Below are positions 16,976-25,099 of a stretch of 64,000 nucleotides of DNA, piece by piece. This DNA comes from Oscillospiraceae bacterium (GTDB taxonomy: Bacteria > Bacillota > Clostridia > Oscillospirales > Oscillospiraceae): positions 45,454 through 109,453 of the forward strand of contig JAHHRY010000005.1 of NCBI GenBank assembly GCA_020025535.1, written 5' to 3'. Both the position numbers and the translations under genes were made by a program. Below the pieces are notes generated by a model, which was not told the DNA's origin, did no database searches, and was given only the letters and a program-made list of their open reading frames with translations. Positions within the stretch are counted from its first letter, which is position 1. Every line of letters begins with the position of its first letter.

Positions 16976-17803
16976 ATGCCGAATATCATTGAAATTCACG
17001 ATTTTTCCCAGCCGGAACTGGATGTCTTCGCACGACTGACAGAGGCACAACTCCGTAACCGTCTGGAACAGGACAAAGGTCTTTTCATCGCCGAAAGCCC
17101 CAAGGTCATTGCCCGCGCCCTGGATGCCGGATATCAGCCGGTTTCCCTTTTAATGGAGCGCAAGCACATTGAAGGTCAGGCGCAGGAAATCATCGCCCGC
17201 TGCGGAGAAATTCCCATCTACACCGCCGACCGGGAGATTCTGGCAGCGCTGACCGGCTACGAACTGACAAGGGGCATTCTCTGTGCCATGCACCGGCCTC
17301 ATCTGCCCAGCGTAGAAGAACTCTGTGTCAACGCCCATCGTGTTGCGGTGTTGGAGGGAATTGTGGACTCCACCAATATCGGTGCCATTTTCCGCTCTGC
17401 CGCTGCTCTGCATATGGATGCTGTTCTGATCACCCCCACCTGCTGTGATCCGCTCTGCCGGCGTGCCGCCAGAGTCAGTATGGGTACCGTATTTCAGGTT
17501 CCCTGGACACGAATTGGCACCGTGCCGGCCGATTGGCCTCACCCGGGCATGGAACGACTCCATAATTTAGGCTTTAAGACGGCCGCCATGGCTCTCAGCG
17601 ACAAATCCGTCAGCATTGATGACCCGGTTTTAATGGCAGAAGACAAGCTGGCCATCGTACTCGGTACCGAGGGTGACGGGCTGGCAGCCCAAACCATCGC
17701 CGACTGCGATTATACGGTAAAGATTCCCATGTCCCACGGGGTCGATTCCCTGAATGTTGCCGCAGCAAGCGCCGTGGCTTTCTGGCAGCTGAGAGCACGA
17801 TAA
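16976..17803 (+). CDS. TrmH/SpoU-family RNA 2'-O-methyltransferase
   Basis: 275 residues with the usual layout: an N-terminal RNA-binding part (about 1-105) and a knotted SPOUT domain. Motif 1 is GIVDSTNIGAIFRSAAALHMD (family NxGaixRsA), motif 2 is LGTEGDGL and motif 3 is IPMSHGVDSLNVAAASAVAFW. It uses SAM to methylate a ribose in rRNA or tRNA; the target nucleotide is unknown. AAGGAG precedes the ATG. Monocistronic. Confidence 0.92.
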   Translation: MPNIIEIHDFSQPELDVFARLTEAQLRNRLEQDKGLFIAESPKVIARALDAGYQPVSLLMERKHIEGQAQEIIARCGEIPIYTADREILAALTGYELTRGILCAMHRPHLPSVEELCVNAHRVAVLEGIVDSTNIGAIFRSAAALHMDAVLITPTCCDPLCRRAARVSMGTVFQVPWTRIGTVPADWPHPGMERLHNLGFKTAAMALSDKSVSIDDPVLMAEDKLAIVLGTEGDGLAAQTIADCDYTVKIPMSHGVDSLNVAAASAVAFWQLRAR

Positions 17804-17836
17804 CCCTCTTTGAAACCAAACATACAGGTACCAAAA

Positions 17837-17875
17837 ACGAACCGATGCGAAATAAATCGCATCGGTTCGTCTGCA
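17837..17875 (-). terminator. Convergent terminator
   Basis: Perfect 14-bp stem ACGAACCGATGCGA/TCGCATCGGTTCGT. On the minus strand it is followed by TTTTTGG and closes the ybaK operon. Confidence 0.8.
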
Positions 17876-17901
17876 TATTCCGGATTTGAAAGTATAGCCT
17901 T

Positions 17902-18384
17902 CTATTCCTCGCAAATATCCTGCAGGGTAAAGGGGATGACCTTTTTCAGATCCTCCAGCTTCAGTTCCACCTGATAACCGATTTTCCCCCCGCTGAATAT
18001 CACAGTATCCAGTGTCCCTGCGGAAAGATCGATTACGGTCGGGAACAGCTTTTTCATGCCGATGGGCGAGCATCCGCCGTGTATATAGCCGGTAAGGGGC
18101 AAAAGCTCCTTGGATTTCAGCATTTCAATACTTTTTTCCTGAACCGCCCTGGCTGCCTTTTTCAGATTCAGTTCCCGGCAGACAGGAAGTACAAATACAT
18201 AGTTTTTTCCGGAAGCCGCCGTCGTTACCAGTGTCTTGAAAACCTGGTGCGGATTTTCTCCCAGGACTTCAGCCACATCCATGCCGCTGACGGCATCGGT
18301 CTGCACATAGCTGTGTGCCTGATAAGGCACCTTCTTTTGATCCAGAATCCGCATTACATTTGTTTTTTCCATTGCTTTTTTCAT
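17902..18384 (-). CDS. ybaK: YbaK/EbsC-family aminoacyl-tRNA deacylase
   Basis: 160 residues. YbaK hydrolyses Cys-tRNA(Pro) and related mischarged tRNAs in trans. Family hallmarks are QVFKTLVT, FVLPVCRELNLKKAA with the catalytic-site Lys, GYIHGGCSPIGMKK and ViFSGGKIG. Start at 18384 after GAAGG. It lies immediately downstream of the amidase gene and is probably cotranscribed with it and the HAD gene. A second, divergent copy (26040-26513) exists in the window. Confidence 0.9.
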   Translation of the reverse strand: MKKAMEKTNVMRILDQKKVPYQAHSYVQTDAVSGMDVAEVLGENPHQVFKTLVTTAASGKNYVFVLPVCRELNLKKAARAVQEKSIEMLKSKELLPLTGYIHGGCSPIGMKKLFPTVIDLSAGTLDTVIFSGGKIGYQVELKLEDLKKVIPFTLQDICEE

Positions 18385-18386
18385 AT

Positions 18387-19262
18387 TCAGCCTTCATTCT
18401 CCGCAGAAGCAAAATAAGAATCCACTCCGTCCGCCAGACCCAGCGCAATTTTCATCTGGTATTCTTCAGTTGCAAGGAGAAGGTCTTCCTCCCTGTTGGT
18501 CATGAATCCCACTTCAATGATACTGACCGGCACCCGACACCAGTTGATGCCGCTCATCCTGTCCGTTTCCGCTACGCCCCGTTTCTTTGCGCCGGTACGG
18601 GCTGTCAGCCCCTCCAGAAGGCTTTCTGACAGCAGACGGCTCTGTGTATACAGATTGCCGCAATAGGGGTTGTTTTCTGTCTGACAGAGCGCTGTGGCTC
18701 CGTGAACAGATGCATCCTCGCTGCCGTCAGCATGAATGCGAATAAAGGCATCTGCACCGGCATCATTGGCCATTTCCGCCCGCTCGGCATTGCTGATATT
18801 CACATCCTGCGTGGTACGGATCATCAGAACTTCATAGCCCCGGTTTTCCAGTTCGCGCTGAAGGAAAAGTGCTATTTCCAGTGCAAGCTCGGACTCCCGC
18901 AATCCGCTGAACCGTCCATAGGTGCCACCCGATACTTTGTATTTCATTTCGGAAGAGCCCGGAGCCACAGGCTCCTTTTCCAGATTGGCTTTCCCCTGAT
19001 GTCCGGCATCAATGGCGATGAGCTTTTTCTTTGCCGGTACTGTTTCGGTGGGAGCCGTTTCCGCAGGCTTCGTTGCAGGCTGCGTAGGCAGGACAGTCGG
19101 CACCGTTGCAGGAACGGAAGGTGCTGCCGTCGAGCCCGCAGTTGGGCCTTCCGTCGACTGCGTGCCGGAAGAAAAATCTGCTCCCGGCTGACTCACACAT
19201 CCCCATAACACGGAAACGGACAGCAGCAGAATACACATTTTGATTATCTTACCCTGTTTCAT
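18387..19262 (-). CDS. N-acetylmuramoyl-L-alanine amidase lipoprotein
   Basis: 291 residues: signal peptide with lipobox VLWGC (Cys22), a 60-residue Thr/Pro/Ala-rich linker, then an Amidase_3 domain from about residue 85. Zinc ligands are visible in IAIDAGHQGK, the Glu in LRESELALEIA and the His in FIRIHADGSED; the catalytic Glu falls in VSIIEVGFMTN. It cleaves the amide between muramic acid and the stem peptide outside the membrane. The start at 19262 follows GGAGCG; an ATG at 19280 overlaps the HAD stop region and is less likely. Confidence 0.92.
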   Translation of the reverse strand: MKQGKIIKMCILLLSVSVLWGCVSQPGADFSSGTQSTEGPTAGSTAAPSVPATVPTVLPTQPATKPAETAPTETVPAKKKLIAIDAGHQGKANLEKEPVAPGSSEMKYKVSGGTYGRFSGLRESELALEIALFLQRELENRGYEVLMIRTTQDVNISNAERAEMANDAGADAFIRIHADGSEDASVHGATALCQTENNPYCGNLYTQSRLLSESLLEGLTARTGAKKRGVAETDRMSGINWCRVPVSIIEVGFMTNREEDLLLATEEYQMKIALGLADGVDSYFASAENEG

Positions 19263-19276
19263 ATTGATCGCTCCAT

Positions 19277-20032
19277 TCATGTCAGTTGAAAATACTCTGT
19301 CAAAAATCTTGCAACACCATCTTCGTCGTTGGTGTACGTGGAAACATGGGGACATAGGGAGTGCAGGCTTTCTTTTGCATTCTTCATCAGGACTCCCACG
19401 CCCGCTTCCCGGATCATGTCAAGATCTCCCAGATCATCTCCAAATACCAGAAAATCCTGCAAATCCGCCCCGGCGATTTCTGCCAAATTGCGATTACCCC
19501 GGGCCTTGGTCGCTTCCTTGTGGTTATAGCGTTTGAAATCACCGCCGAAATAGGAAACATATGCAAGATCGTATTTCTCTGCCAAAGCCACAGCCGTCTT
19601 CTCATCCCTGATGGATGCAACCACTTTCAGTGCCGGATCAGAAAAATCCCGGGCAGCAAAATCAAAGTACACAGCATCCTGATTCGTATATTCTTCGTTA
19701 TTGGTATACAGGTGTTCTTCCGTCTGAACGGAAAACACCCGAGTAACGCCGAGCAGTTCCTCAATCATCTGCCTGACAACGGAATTGGGGATTTCCGCTT
19801 TGAAAATCACATTTTCTCTGCTGTCGAGAATCAATGCACCGCCGTTCAGTATCGCATAATCCGGCTGAATGCAATCAAAGAACTCCTGATTGAACTGCTT
19901 GCTCCTTGCGGTATTTATGACAATTCTGTGCCCCATGGATTGCAGTTTTTTCAGAACGTCCAGGGTAAAACCGGTCACTTTTCCGCTGCCGTTCAGCAGA
20001 GTATCATCCATATCAAAAACAATATATTTCAT
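19277..20032 (-). CDS. Cof-type HAD phosphatase
   Basis: 251 residues. HAD motif I is FDMDDTLLNG at the N-terminus, motif II lies in RIVINTARS, and motifs III/IV are Lys in YNHKEATKARGN and VFGDDLGDLDMI. The large middle insert is a C2 cap, placing it in the Cof group that dephosphorylates sugar phosphates or nucleotides. The ATG at 20032 follows GGAGATATAAA. It is the first gene of the HAD-amidase-ybaK unit. Confidence 0.9.
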   Translation of the reverse strand: MKYIVFDMDDTLLNGSGKVTGFTLDVLKKLQSMGHRIVINTARSKQFNQEFFDCIQPDYAILNGGALILDSRENVIFKAEIPNSVVRQMIEELLGVTRVFSVQTEEHLYTNNEEYTNQDAVYFDFAARDFSDPALKVVASIRDEKTAVALAEKYDLAYVSYFGGDFKRYNHKEATKARGNRNLAEIAGADLQDFLVFGDDLGDLDMIREAGVGVLMKNAKESLHSLCPHVSTYTNDEDGVARFLTEYFQLT

Positions 20033-20091
20033 TTTATATCTCCATGCAGTAGCAAATCGCTCCGCATTATACCACATTTTTTCAGATTTGT

Positions 20092-20148
20092 CACGGCAGC
20101 TTTTTCAAAAACAAGGGGACCGGATCTAAAAATCAAATCCGGTCCCCT
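20092..20148 (-). terminator. Hairpin terminator
   Basis: Perfect 12-bp stem AGGGGACCGGAT/ATCCGGTCCCCT; on the minus strand TTGTTTTT follows. What it terminates is unclear: between it and the next terminator (20149-20267) no credible gene is seen. Confidence 0.6.
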
Positions 20149-20267
20149 ATAAAATATATCTCTTTCAATCAGGACTCCCACATAGTGCAGCTTTATTTGC
20201 TGGCCATTGGAGACATCCACCGGGATAGGTTGCCGCTTTGATGTAAAGCGCTTTGTCATTCCAACAC

Positions 20268-20304
20268 AAGAAAAACAAGAGCACAATGCGCTCTTGTTTT
20301 TCTT
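20268..20304 (-). terminator. Terminator after the flavodoxin
   Basis: A 15-bp perfect inverted repeat (AAGAAAAACAAGAGC and complement), ending on the minus strand in TTTTTCTT. Placed ten bases after the flavodoxin stop. Confidence 0.85.
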
Positions 20305-20314
20305 AGGAGGTATT

Positions 20315-20740
20315 CTATTCAGCCAATGCCGCTCCCAACGACTTGCAGGCCGCTAATGCATCATCGTCGGGTGCTTCCTGGCAAATTACACTCTCGCTGA
20401 CCAGAATGGCGCCGCCCTCCCGGCACTCATCTTCCCAGTTGCGCATCCACTCTCCGTCTCCCCATCCGTAGGAACCGAAGAGAGCGATCTTCTTGTCTTT
20501 CAGGACAGGAAGGCAAGCTGAGAACATGGGTTCAAACTCATCTTCCTCCAGCACTTCCGCTCCCATAGCAGGACATCCAAAAGCAATGGCGTCATATTCA
20601 GCCACCATATCAGGAGAAAATTCTGCCGCAGGAATCAAGGTCGCACCTGCACCATTTTCCTTGATGCCGTCCCCAACTGAGGCAGCCATCGCCTCGGTAT
20701 TACCTGTGCCACTCCAAAAAACAACTGCAATTTTACGCAT
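20315..20740 (-). CDS. Flavodoxin
   Basis: 141 residues. The FMN phosphate loop is WSGTGNTEAMA at residues 9-19; the 50s loop (AFGCPAMGAEVLEEDEFEP) and 90s loop (FGSYGWGDGEWM) are typical of short-chain clostridial flavodoxins. It carries electrons in place of ferredoxin when iron is short. It follows the DUF3793 gene and lies behind a candidate iron-box operator at 21335-21356, in keeping with iron-dependent control. Confidence 0.95.
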   Translation of the reverse strand: MRKIAVVFWSGTGNTEAMAASVGDGIKENGAGATLIPAAEFSPDMVAEYDAIAFGCPAMGAEVLEEDEFEPMFSACLPVLKDKKIALFGSYGWGDGEWMRNWEDECREGGAILVSESVICQEAPDDDALAACKSLGAALAE

Positions 20741-20768
20741 TTCACAATCATCCTTTCTTATTTATTGA

Positions 20769-21320
20769 TCAACAAGCTACTGTAAGCCGTTCGATACTTT
20801 TTCCTTTTTCCCACAGGGAGCAGTAGATATCCGTACATTTCTTATACTTTGCGAAGGTCTTTTGGGCTGCAACTTCATCGCCATAGACCTTCCAGCAACC
20901 TACGCATTTTTGATTGCTGGCTCTGTTCTCAATAAAGCCCCAAACATCCTCCGGCGGATAGCCCAAAAACAGGCCTACCTCATGCGGAAACTCCTCGCAT
21001 TCCTGAAAACGTCCCATCAGCTGACAGATACAGGGCTCCACACGCATCTCCCTGTAGCCCTTCTTTTTCAAAATAGCAACTGCCATCTGATTCTTCAGAA
21101 CCTTTTCAACCGCTTTCGGACGGAATACATAGATCAAAGCACGTCCCCGGCTGCACTTGAGGATCAGTACCCGCACTCCCTTGGGAGCCAGCACTCGGTT
21201 GGCCTGGCGAACGTCATCCAAAAGCTCTTTCATGGAATGAAAAGCACAGGAAAACATACTGCCGGGCTTCATCCCCGCCAGTGTCGGCGAGCAGTGCCTA
21301 ACAAACAAATCATCAGACAT
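20769..21320 (-). CDS. DUF3793 family protein
   Basis: 183 residues; recognised as DUF3793 by HCSPTLAGMKPGSMF near the start, LGYPPEDVWGFI and the Cys motif CVGCWKVYGD, ending in KKCTDIYC. The family is frequent in clostridia beside flavodoxins and Feo iron genes, and its function is unknown. Here it is the first gene after the operator palindrome, 15 bases before the start codon, and is followed by flavodoxin. A role in low-iron metabolism is inferred from context only. Confidence 0.85.
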   Translation of the reverse strand: MSDDLFVRHCSPTLAGMKPGSMFSCAFHSMKELLDDVRQANRVLAPKGVRVLILKCSRGRALIYVFRPKAVEKVLKNQMAVAILKKKGYREMRVEPCICQLMGRFQECEEFPHEVGLFLGYPPEDVWGFIENRASNQKCVGCWKVYGDEVAAQKTFAKYKKCTDIYCSLWEKGKSIERLTVAC

Positions 21321-21334
21321 AGGCTTCCTTTCTC

Positions 21335-21356
21335 TTAGTTAGCAATTGCTAACTAA
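21335..21356. promoter_or_regulatory. Iron-box-like palindrome before DUF3793-flavodoxin
   Basis: A perfect 22-bp palindrome, TTAGTTAGCAA/TTGCTAACTAA. It shares GTTAG/CTAAC arms with four more sites around feoAAB and resembles DtxR/IdeR iron boxes. Confidence 0.7.
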
Positions 21357-21369
21357 CGGTTTTTATCTT

Positions 21370-21394
21370 GGGAGGTGCAATTGCTGCACCTCCC
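21370..21394 (-). terminator. Hairpin after the feo operon
   Basis: GGGAGGTGCA/TGCACCTCCC stem just after the Cys-rich protein gene. It lacks a clean T-tract, so termination may be partial, letting transcripts continue into DUF3793-flavodoxin. Confidence 0.45.
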
Positions 21395-21402
21395 AGCAGG
21401 AA

Positions 21403-21561
21403 TTATTTATGAGATTGTGCGGTGCATTTACTGCAGCAGCCACAGCTGGCACAGTTTCCTGTGCATCCGCCCTTTTTCTTTGTCTTTCGTATGGAGCGGA
21501 CGGCGAAGAACACTGCTACAGCAAGCAGAGCAATAATAACCAAATCTCCAACAGCAGGCAT
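21403..21561 (-). CDS. FeoB-associated Cys-rich membrane protein
   Basis: 52 residues: one membrane span (LVIIALLAVAVFFAV), a basic stretch, then a cluster of six Cys (GGCTGNCASCGCCSKC). This is the small membrane protein found after feoB in many Firmicutes; it is thought to aid Fe(II) uptake, perhaps as an iron or redox relay. AAAGGAAATAACT precedes the ATG, 15 bases after feoB. Confidence 0.9.
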   Translation of the reverse strand: MPAVGDLVIIALLAVAVFFAVRSIRKTKKKGGCTGNCASCGCCSKCTAQSHK

Positions 21562-21576
21562 AGTTATTTCCTTTCT

Positions 21577-23760
21577 TTATTTGTGGGCCACGGAGCGTTC
21601 GCTCAGAGTGTGTCCCTCCTTGGAGGTATAGCCCTTGCGAACCAGCAGGTAGATAAGGCCAATGAGTGCTGCAATAGCAACTACAGTCAGCACGCCGAAG
21701 GTAGCTTCGCCGGTGAACAGTCCGCCAATCTGGTAGACGATCATAGCGATCACATAGGCAAACAGGCACATATAGCCGATAGCAAAAGCGGTCCACTTAC
21801 CGTTATTCATTTCTCTCTTGATAGCACCCATAGCAGCGAAGCAGGGAGCGCAGAGAAGGTTAAAGATCATGAAGCTGTAAGCAGTGATGGTGCCGAAGTC
21901 CTTGGCAACCAGAGGCCAGATTTCCTCGCCGTTTTCACTCAGCTCACCAGCATAGTGGTACAAGATACCGAAGGTATTGACAACTTCTTCCTTTGCAATC
22001 AGGCCGGTGATACTTGCGACGGTTGCCTTCCAGGCCATGTCACCGATCCAGCCCAGGGGATAGAAGATCCAGGCAATTGCATTACCGATAGCTGCCAGCA
22101 GGGACAGGTTCTGGTCCTCGACAGCGCCGAACACGCCATCAACAAATCCGTAGCCCTTCAGGAACCACAGAACAATGGAGGACAGCAGAATTACGGTACC
22201 GGCACGCTTGATGAAGCTCCAGCCACGCTCCCAGGTTGCACGCAGGAAGTTGGAAGGAACAGGCAGATGGTATGCAGGCAGCTCCATAACGAAGGGAGCA
22301 GGCTCGCCGGCAAATGTCTTAAACTTCTTCAGGATAATGCCGGAAACGACAACGGCTGCGATGCCGATGAAGAATGCGGAGGTTGCCACCAGCGGAGAAC
22401 CACCAAAGACAGCACCGGCAAACATACCAATGATAGGCATCTTTGCACCGCAGGGGATGAAACCGGTGGTCATGATGGTCATTTTGCGGTCGCGATCCTG
22501 CTCAATGGTACGGCTTGCCATAATACCGGGAACGCCGCAGCCGGTAGCCACCAGCATGGGAATGAAGGACTTACCGGACAGGCCAAAACGACGGAACAGA
22601 CGGTCCATAATAAATGCCACACGGGCCATATAGCCGCAGTCCTCCAGAAGGCTCAGCAGCAGGAACAATACCAGCATCTGAGGAACGAAGCCAAGAACTG
22701 CACCCACGCCTGCTACAATACCATCCATAATCAGGCCGTACAGCCAGCCGCTGACACCCAGAGAGGTCAAAAGCTTATCAAACAGGTTGGGTACCCACTC
22801 GCCGAAGAGCACTTCGTTTGCCCACTCAGTACCCATGGTACCGATACTGATCTTCCAGCTGCCCATGGCGATGGCATAGATCAGGAACATGACACCGACG
22901 AAAATCGGCAGAGCCAGGAAACGGTTGGTGACGATTCTGTCGATCTTATCCGAGGGGGACAGCTTTCCGAGGGTCTTCTTCTTATAGCAGCTCTTCATGA
23001 GCTGTGCAATGTAAACATAGCGCTCGTTGGTGATGATGGACTCGGAATCGTCATCCATCTCCTGCTCAACTGCGTCAATGTCTGTTTCGATATGTGTTTT
23101 GGTCTGCTCGCTGAGATTCAGTTTCTCAAGCACTTTTTCATCGCGCTCGAAGATCTTGATTGCATACCAGCGCTGCTGCTCTTCCGGCATGGAATGTACG
23201 GCAGCTTCTTCGATGTGAGCAAGGGCGTGCTCCACAGAGCCGGAGAAGGTGTGCATGGGAACGGTCTTGCCTGTTTTGGCTGCCTGAATGGCAGCTTCTG
23301 CAGCAGCCATTGTGCCGTCGCCCTTCAGAGCGGAGATTTCGATAACCTTGCAGCCCAGTGCCTGGGACAGGGCATCGGTCTTGATGACATCGCCTCTCTT
23401 GCGGACCACATCCATCATATTGATGGCAACGACCACAGGAATTCCAAGCTCTGTAAGCTGGGTGGTTAAGTATAGGTTACGCTCCAGGTTTGTACCGTCT
23501 ACAATATTCAAAATGGCGTCGGGCCGCTCTCCGATCAGATAGTTCCGGGCTACCACTTCTTCCAGAGTGTAGGGAGACAGCGAGTAGATGCCGGGAAGGT
23601 CTGTAATAGTTACATCGCTGTGCTTTTTCAGCTTGCCTTCCTTCTTCTCTACCGTAACGCCGGGCCAGTTGCCTACGTACTGGTTAGCTCCCGTTAGTGC
23701 GTTAAACAAGGTGGTTTTACCACAGTTAGGGTTGCCCGCAAGGGCAATACGAATTTCCAT
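21577..23760 (-). CDS. feoB: Ferrous iron transport protein B
   Basis: 727 residues. N-terminal cytosolic G domain: G1 GNPNCGKTT (residues 9-17), then DLPGIYSLSPY (G3) and NMMD (G4). A helical spacer follows to about residue 275, then the membrane part with two Gate repeats, each holding a conserved Cys (LVATGCGVPGIMA and FIPCGAKMPI) and the FeoB core. It imports Fe(II). The start at 23760 follows AAGAAGGATTTAC. Operon order is feoA-feoA-feoB-Cys-rich protein. An iron-box-like palindrome lies just upstream of its ribosome site. Confidence 0.97.
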   Translation of the reverse strand: MEIRIALAGNPNCGKTTLFNALTGANQYVGNWPGVTVEKKEGKLKKHSDVTITDLPGIYSLSPYTLEEVVARNYLIGERPDAILNIVDGTNLERNLYLTTQLTELGIPVVVAINMMDVVRKRGDVIKTDALSQALGCKVIEISALKGDGTMAAAEAAIQAAKTGKTVPMHTFSGSVEHALAHIEEAAVHSMPEEQQRWYAIKIFERDEKVLEKLNLSEQTKTHIETDIDAVEQEMDDDSESIITNERYVYIAQLMKSCYKKKTLGKLSPSDKIDRIVTNRFLALPIFVGVMFLIYAIAMGSWKISIGTMGTEWANEVLFGEWVPNLFDKLLTSLGVSGWLYGLIMDGIVAGVGAVLGFVPQMLVLFLLLSLLEDCGYMARVAFIMDRLFRRFGLSGKSFIPMLVATGCGVPGIMASRTIEQDRDRKMTIMTTGFIPCGAKMPIIGMFAGAVFGGSPLVATSAFFIGIAAVVVSGIILKKFKTFAGEPAPFVMELPAYHLPVPSNFLRATWERGWSFIKRAGTVILLSSIVLWFLKGYGFVDGVFGAVEDQNLSLLAAIGNAIAWIFYPLGWIGDMAWKATVASITGLIAKEEVVNTFGILYHYAGELSENGEEIWPLVAKDFGTITAYSFMIFNLLCAPCFAAMGAIKREMNNGKWTAFAIGYMCLFAYVIAMIVYQIGGLFTGEATFGVLTVVAIAALIGLIYLLVRKGYTSKEGHTLSERSVAHK

Positions 23761-23776
23761 GTAAATCCTTCTTTCC

Positions 23777-23792
23777 GTTAGCAAGCGCTAAC
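23777..23792. promoter_or_regulatory. Iron-box-like palindrome before feoB
   Basis: GTTAGC-AAGC-GCTAAC, between feoA and feoB. Same arms as the sites upstream of the operon. Confidence 0.6.
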
Positions 23793-23840
23793 TACTGATG
23801 AAAATAAATCAGGAGCCTCTTGCTCCAGGCAGTAGACCGT

Positions 23841-24062
23841 TTACTCGACCTCAATCATTTCCGCATCGGCCTTCCGGAGGGAAAGTTCATAGCCGCGAAC
23901 TGTGATTTCCACCGGATCTCCCAAAGGAGCCACCTTGCGTACGTATATTTCTATACCCTTGGTAATGCCCATGTCCATAATGCGGCGCTTAACGGCGCCC
24001 TCGCCGTGCAGTTTGACCACCTTTACGGTCGATCCAACCTTTGTTTCCCGAAGTGTTTTCAT
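23841..24062 (-). CDS. feoA: FeoA protein (copy next to feoB)
   Basis: 73 residues with the SH3-like FeoA fold signature: VKVVKLHGEGAVKRRIMDMGITKG in the first half and DPVEITVRGYELSLRKADA in the second. It is thought to support FeoB at the cytosolic face. GGAGGTAGGAGA precedes the ATG. It is the second of two tandem FeoA genes. Confidence 0.93.
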   Translation of the reverse strand: MKTLRETKVGSTVKVVKLHGEGAVKRRIMDMGITKGIEIYVRKVAPLGDPVEITVRGYELSLRKADAEMIEVE

Positions 24063-24078
24063 TCTCCTACCTCCTAGA

Positions 24079-24291
24079 TTATATCATGATTTTCTGTGCC
24101 ATTTCCTGGCTGATTGCTACACGGGATTCCTTCACCTTGACAATCAGATTGCCGCCGATGGTATTGATGACGGATACACTTCCCCCTGCAACAAAACCAA
24201 GGTTTTCCAAATGCTTTTTTGTCTCCGGTTTTCCGCCGATTTTCTTGATAATATTTTCTTCACCGATATCGGCAAATGTAAGCGGCATCAT
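24079..24291 (-). CDS. FeoA-domain protein (first gene of operon)
   Basis: 70 residues, diverged from the other copy: KHLENLGFVAGGSVSVINTIGGNLIVKVKESRVAIS. The start at 24291 is chosen because AAGGGG lies seven bases before this ATG; an upstream GTG overlaps that site. Tandem FeoA proteins before feoB are common in clostridia. It is first downstream of the promoter and three operator-like palindromes. Confidence 0.9.
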   Translation of the reverse strand: MMPLTFADIGEENIIKKIGGKPETKKHLENLGFVAGGSVSVINTIGGNLIVKVKESRVAISQEMAQKIMI

Positions 24292-24320
24292 AGGCACACC
24301 CCTTTTTATAATTCTATATA

Positions 24321-24405
24321 GTTAGCTAAAACTAACAAGATTACTGAATCAAACGGTTAGTGAAAACTAACCGTTTTGGATTACATTTGGTTAGCGCTCG
24401 CTAAC
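24321..24405. promoter_or_regulatory. Three iron-box-like palindromes at the feo promoter
   Basis: GTTAG-CTAAAA-CTAAC (24321-24336), GTTAG-TGAAAA-CTAAC (24356-24371) and GTTAGC-GCTC-GCTAAC (24390-24405), about 34 bases apart. The last lies just downstream of the -10 element, over the likely transcription start, so binding would block initiation. Confidence 0.75.
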
Positions 24406-24413
24406 CCTGTGTT

Positions 24414-24442
24414 ATAATAGCCCAACAGGAATGATTTGTCAA
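24414..24442 (-). promoter_or_regulatory. Promoter of the feo operon
   Basis: TTGACA and TATTAT on the minus strand, 17-base spacer. Confidence 0.8.
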
Positions 24443-24552
24443 GTACTTTTTTTACTTTCGTTCCTCTTTTTGGGGAGGCTGTGTATTCCCCTTTTTACGG
24501 ACGCAAAATCAGCCCCCTCAATCAAATATCTCAGCGATAATCACCAAACGCA

Positions 24553-24585
24553 AAAACGGCAGGCCCCATAAAGGCCTGTCGTTTT
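24553..24585. terminator. Terminator after the VOC gene
   Basis: AAAACGGCAGGCC/GGCCTGTCGTTTT with a seven-base loop; A and T flanks allow both directions. Confidence 0.75.
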
Positions 24586-24606
24586 CCGGCTATCTATAGG
24601 ATGGAC

Positions 24607-25062
24607 TTATTTTACGTTTTCCATCAACTCCAAAATAATTCCATCGGGATCTTTGAAGTATAGCGCCTTGCTTTTACCAAAACCGGACGACGTAAAATCA
24701 AAAAACTGCGGCGCAGATAAGCACTCTACATGATTGGCTATTAAATGCTTATATACGGCATCTATGTCGCAAACCTTAAAGCAGATTTCCGAGATAGATG
24801 TTTTTGCAAGTTTGGAAGCATCCGCTTCAGCTGTTTCACTTAAAAACTGTATCAATTCTATCGGCGGAGCCATGACCTCTTCGCTCCCGTTCAGGTATGC
24901 CACCCGCACTTTGCAATTTTCCCGGTCAAACAGCAGATCGGTCTCTTTTCCTTCCATGATCAGCTCGCCCTGAAATGTCAGTCCCAAAACGTCCCTGTAA
25001 AATGCAACAGACCTTTCCATATCACTAACCGTTACACCGATGTGCATAACTTCCTTTACCAT
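24607..25062 (-). CDS. VOC (glyoxalase/dioxygenase) family protein
   Basis: 151 residues with two beta-alpha-beta-beta-beta repeats. Metal-site residues of the family are visible: the His in MHIGVTVSDMERSVAFYRDVLG, a Glu in IELIQF, and the C-terminal YFKDPDGIILELME. The family includes glyoxalases, isomerases and dioxygenases, so the reaction cannot be stated. GGAGGAACTTTAT precedes the start. It lies 37 bases after the ClbS-like gene. Confidence 0.85.
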   Translation of the reverse strand: MVKEVMHIGVTVSDMERSVAFYRDVLGLTFQGELIMEGKETDLLFDRENCKVRVAYLNGSEEVMAPPIELIQFLSETAEADASKLAKTSISEICFKVCDIDAVYKHLIANHVECLSAPQFFDFTSSGFGKSKALYFKDPDGIILELMENVK

Positions 25063-25099
25063 ATAAAGTTCCTCCAGTCCTATTTTTTAACAGAGTATA

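Noticed and set aside
20149..20267. Short minus-strand frame starting MTKRFTSKRQPIPVDVSNGQ
   Set aside because: Protein-like start but no ribosome site; it runs into a terminator hairpin. Possibly a remnant.
21346..23469. 707-codon open frame antisense to feoB
   Set aside because: It mirrors the feoB coding strand; no ribosome site and low-complexity Gly/Asn/His composition.
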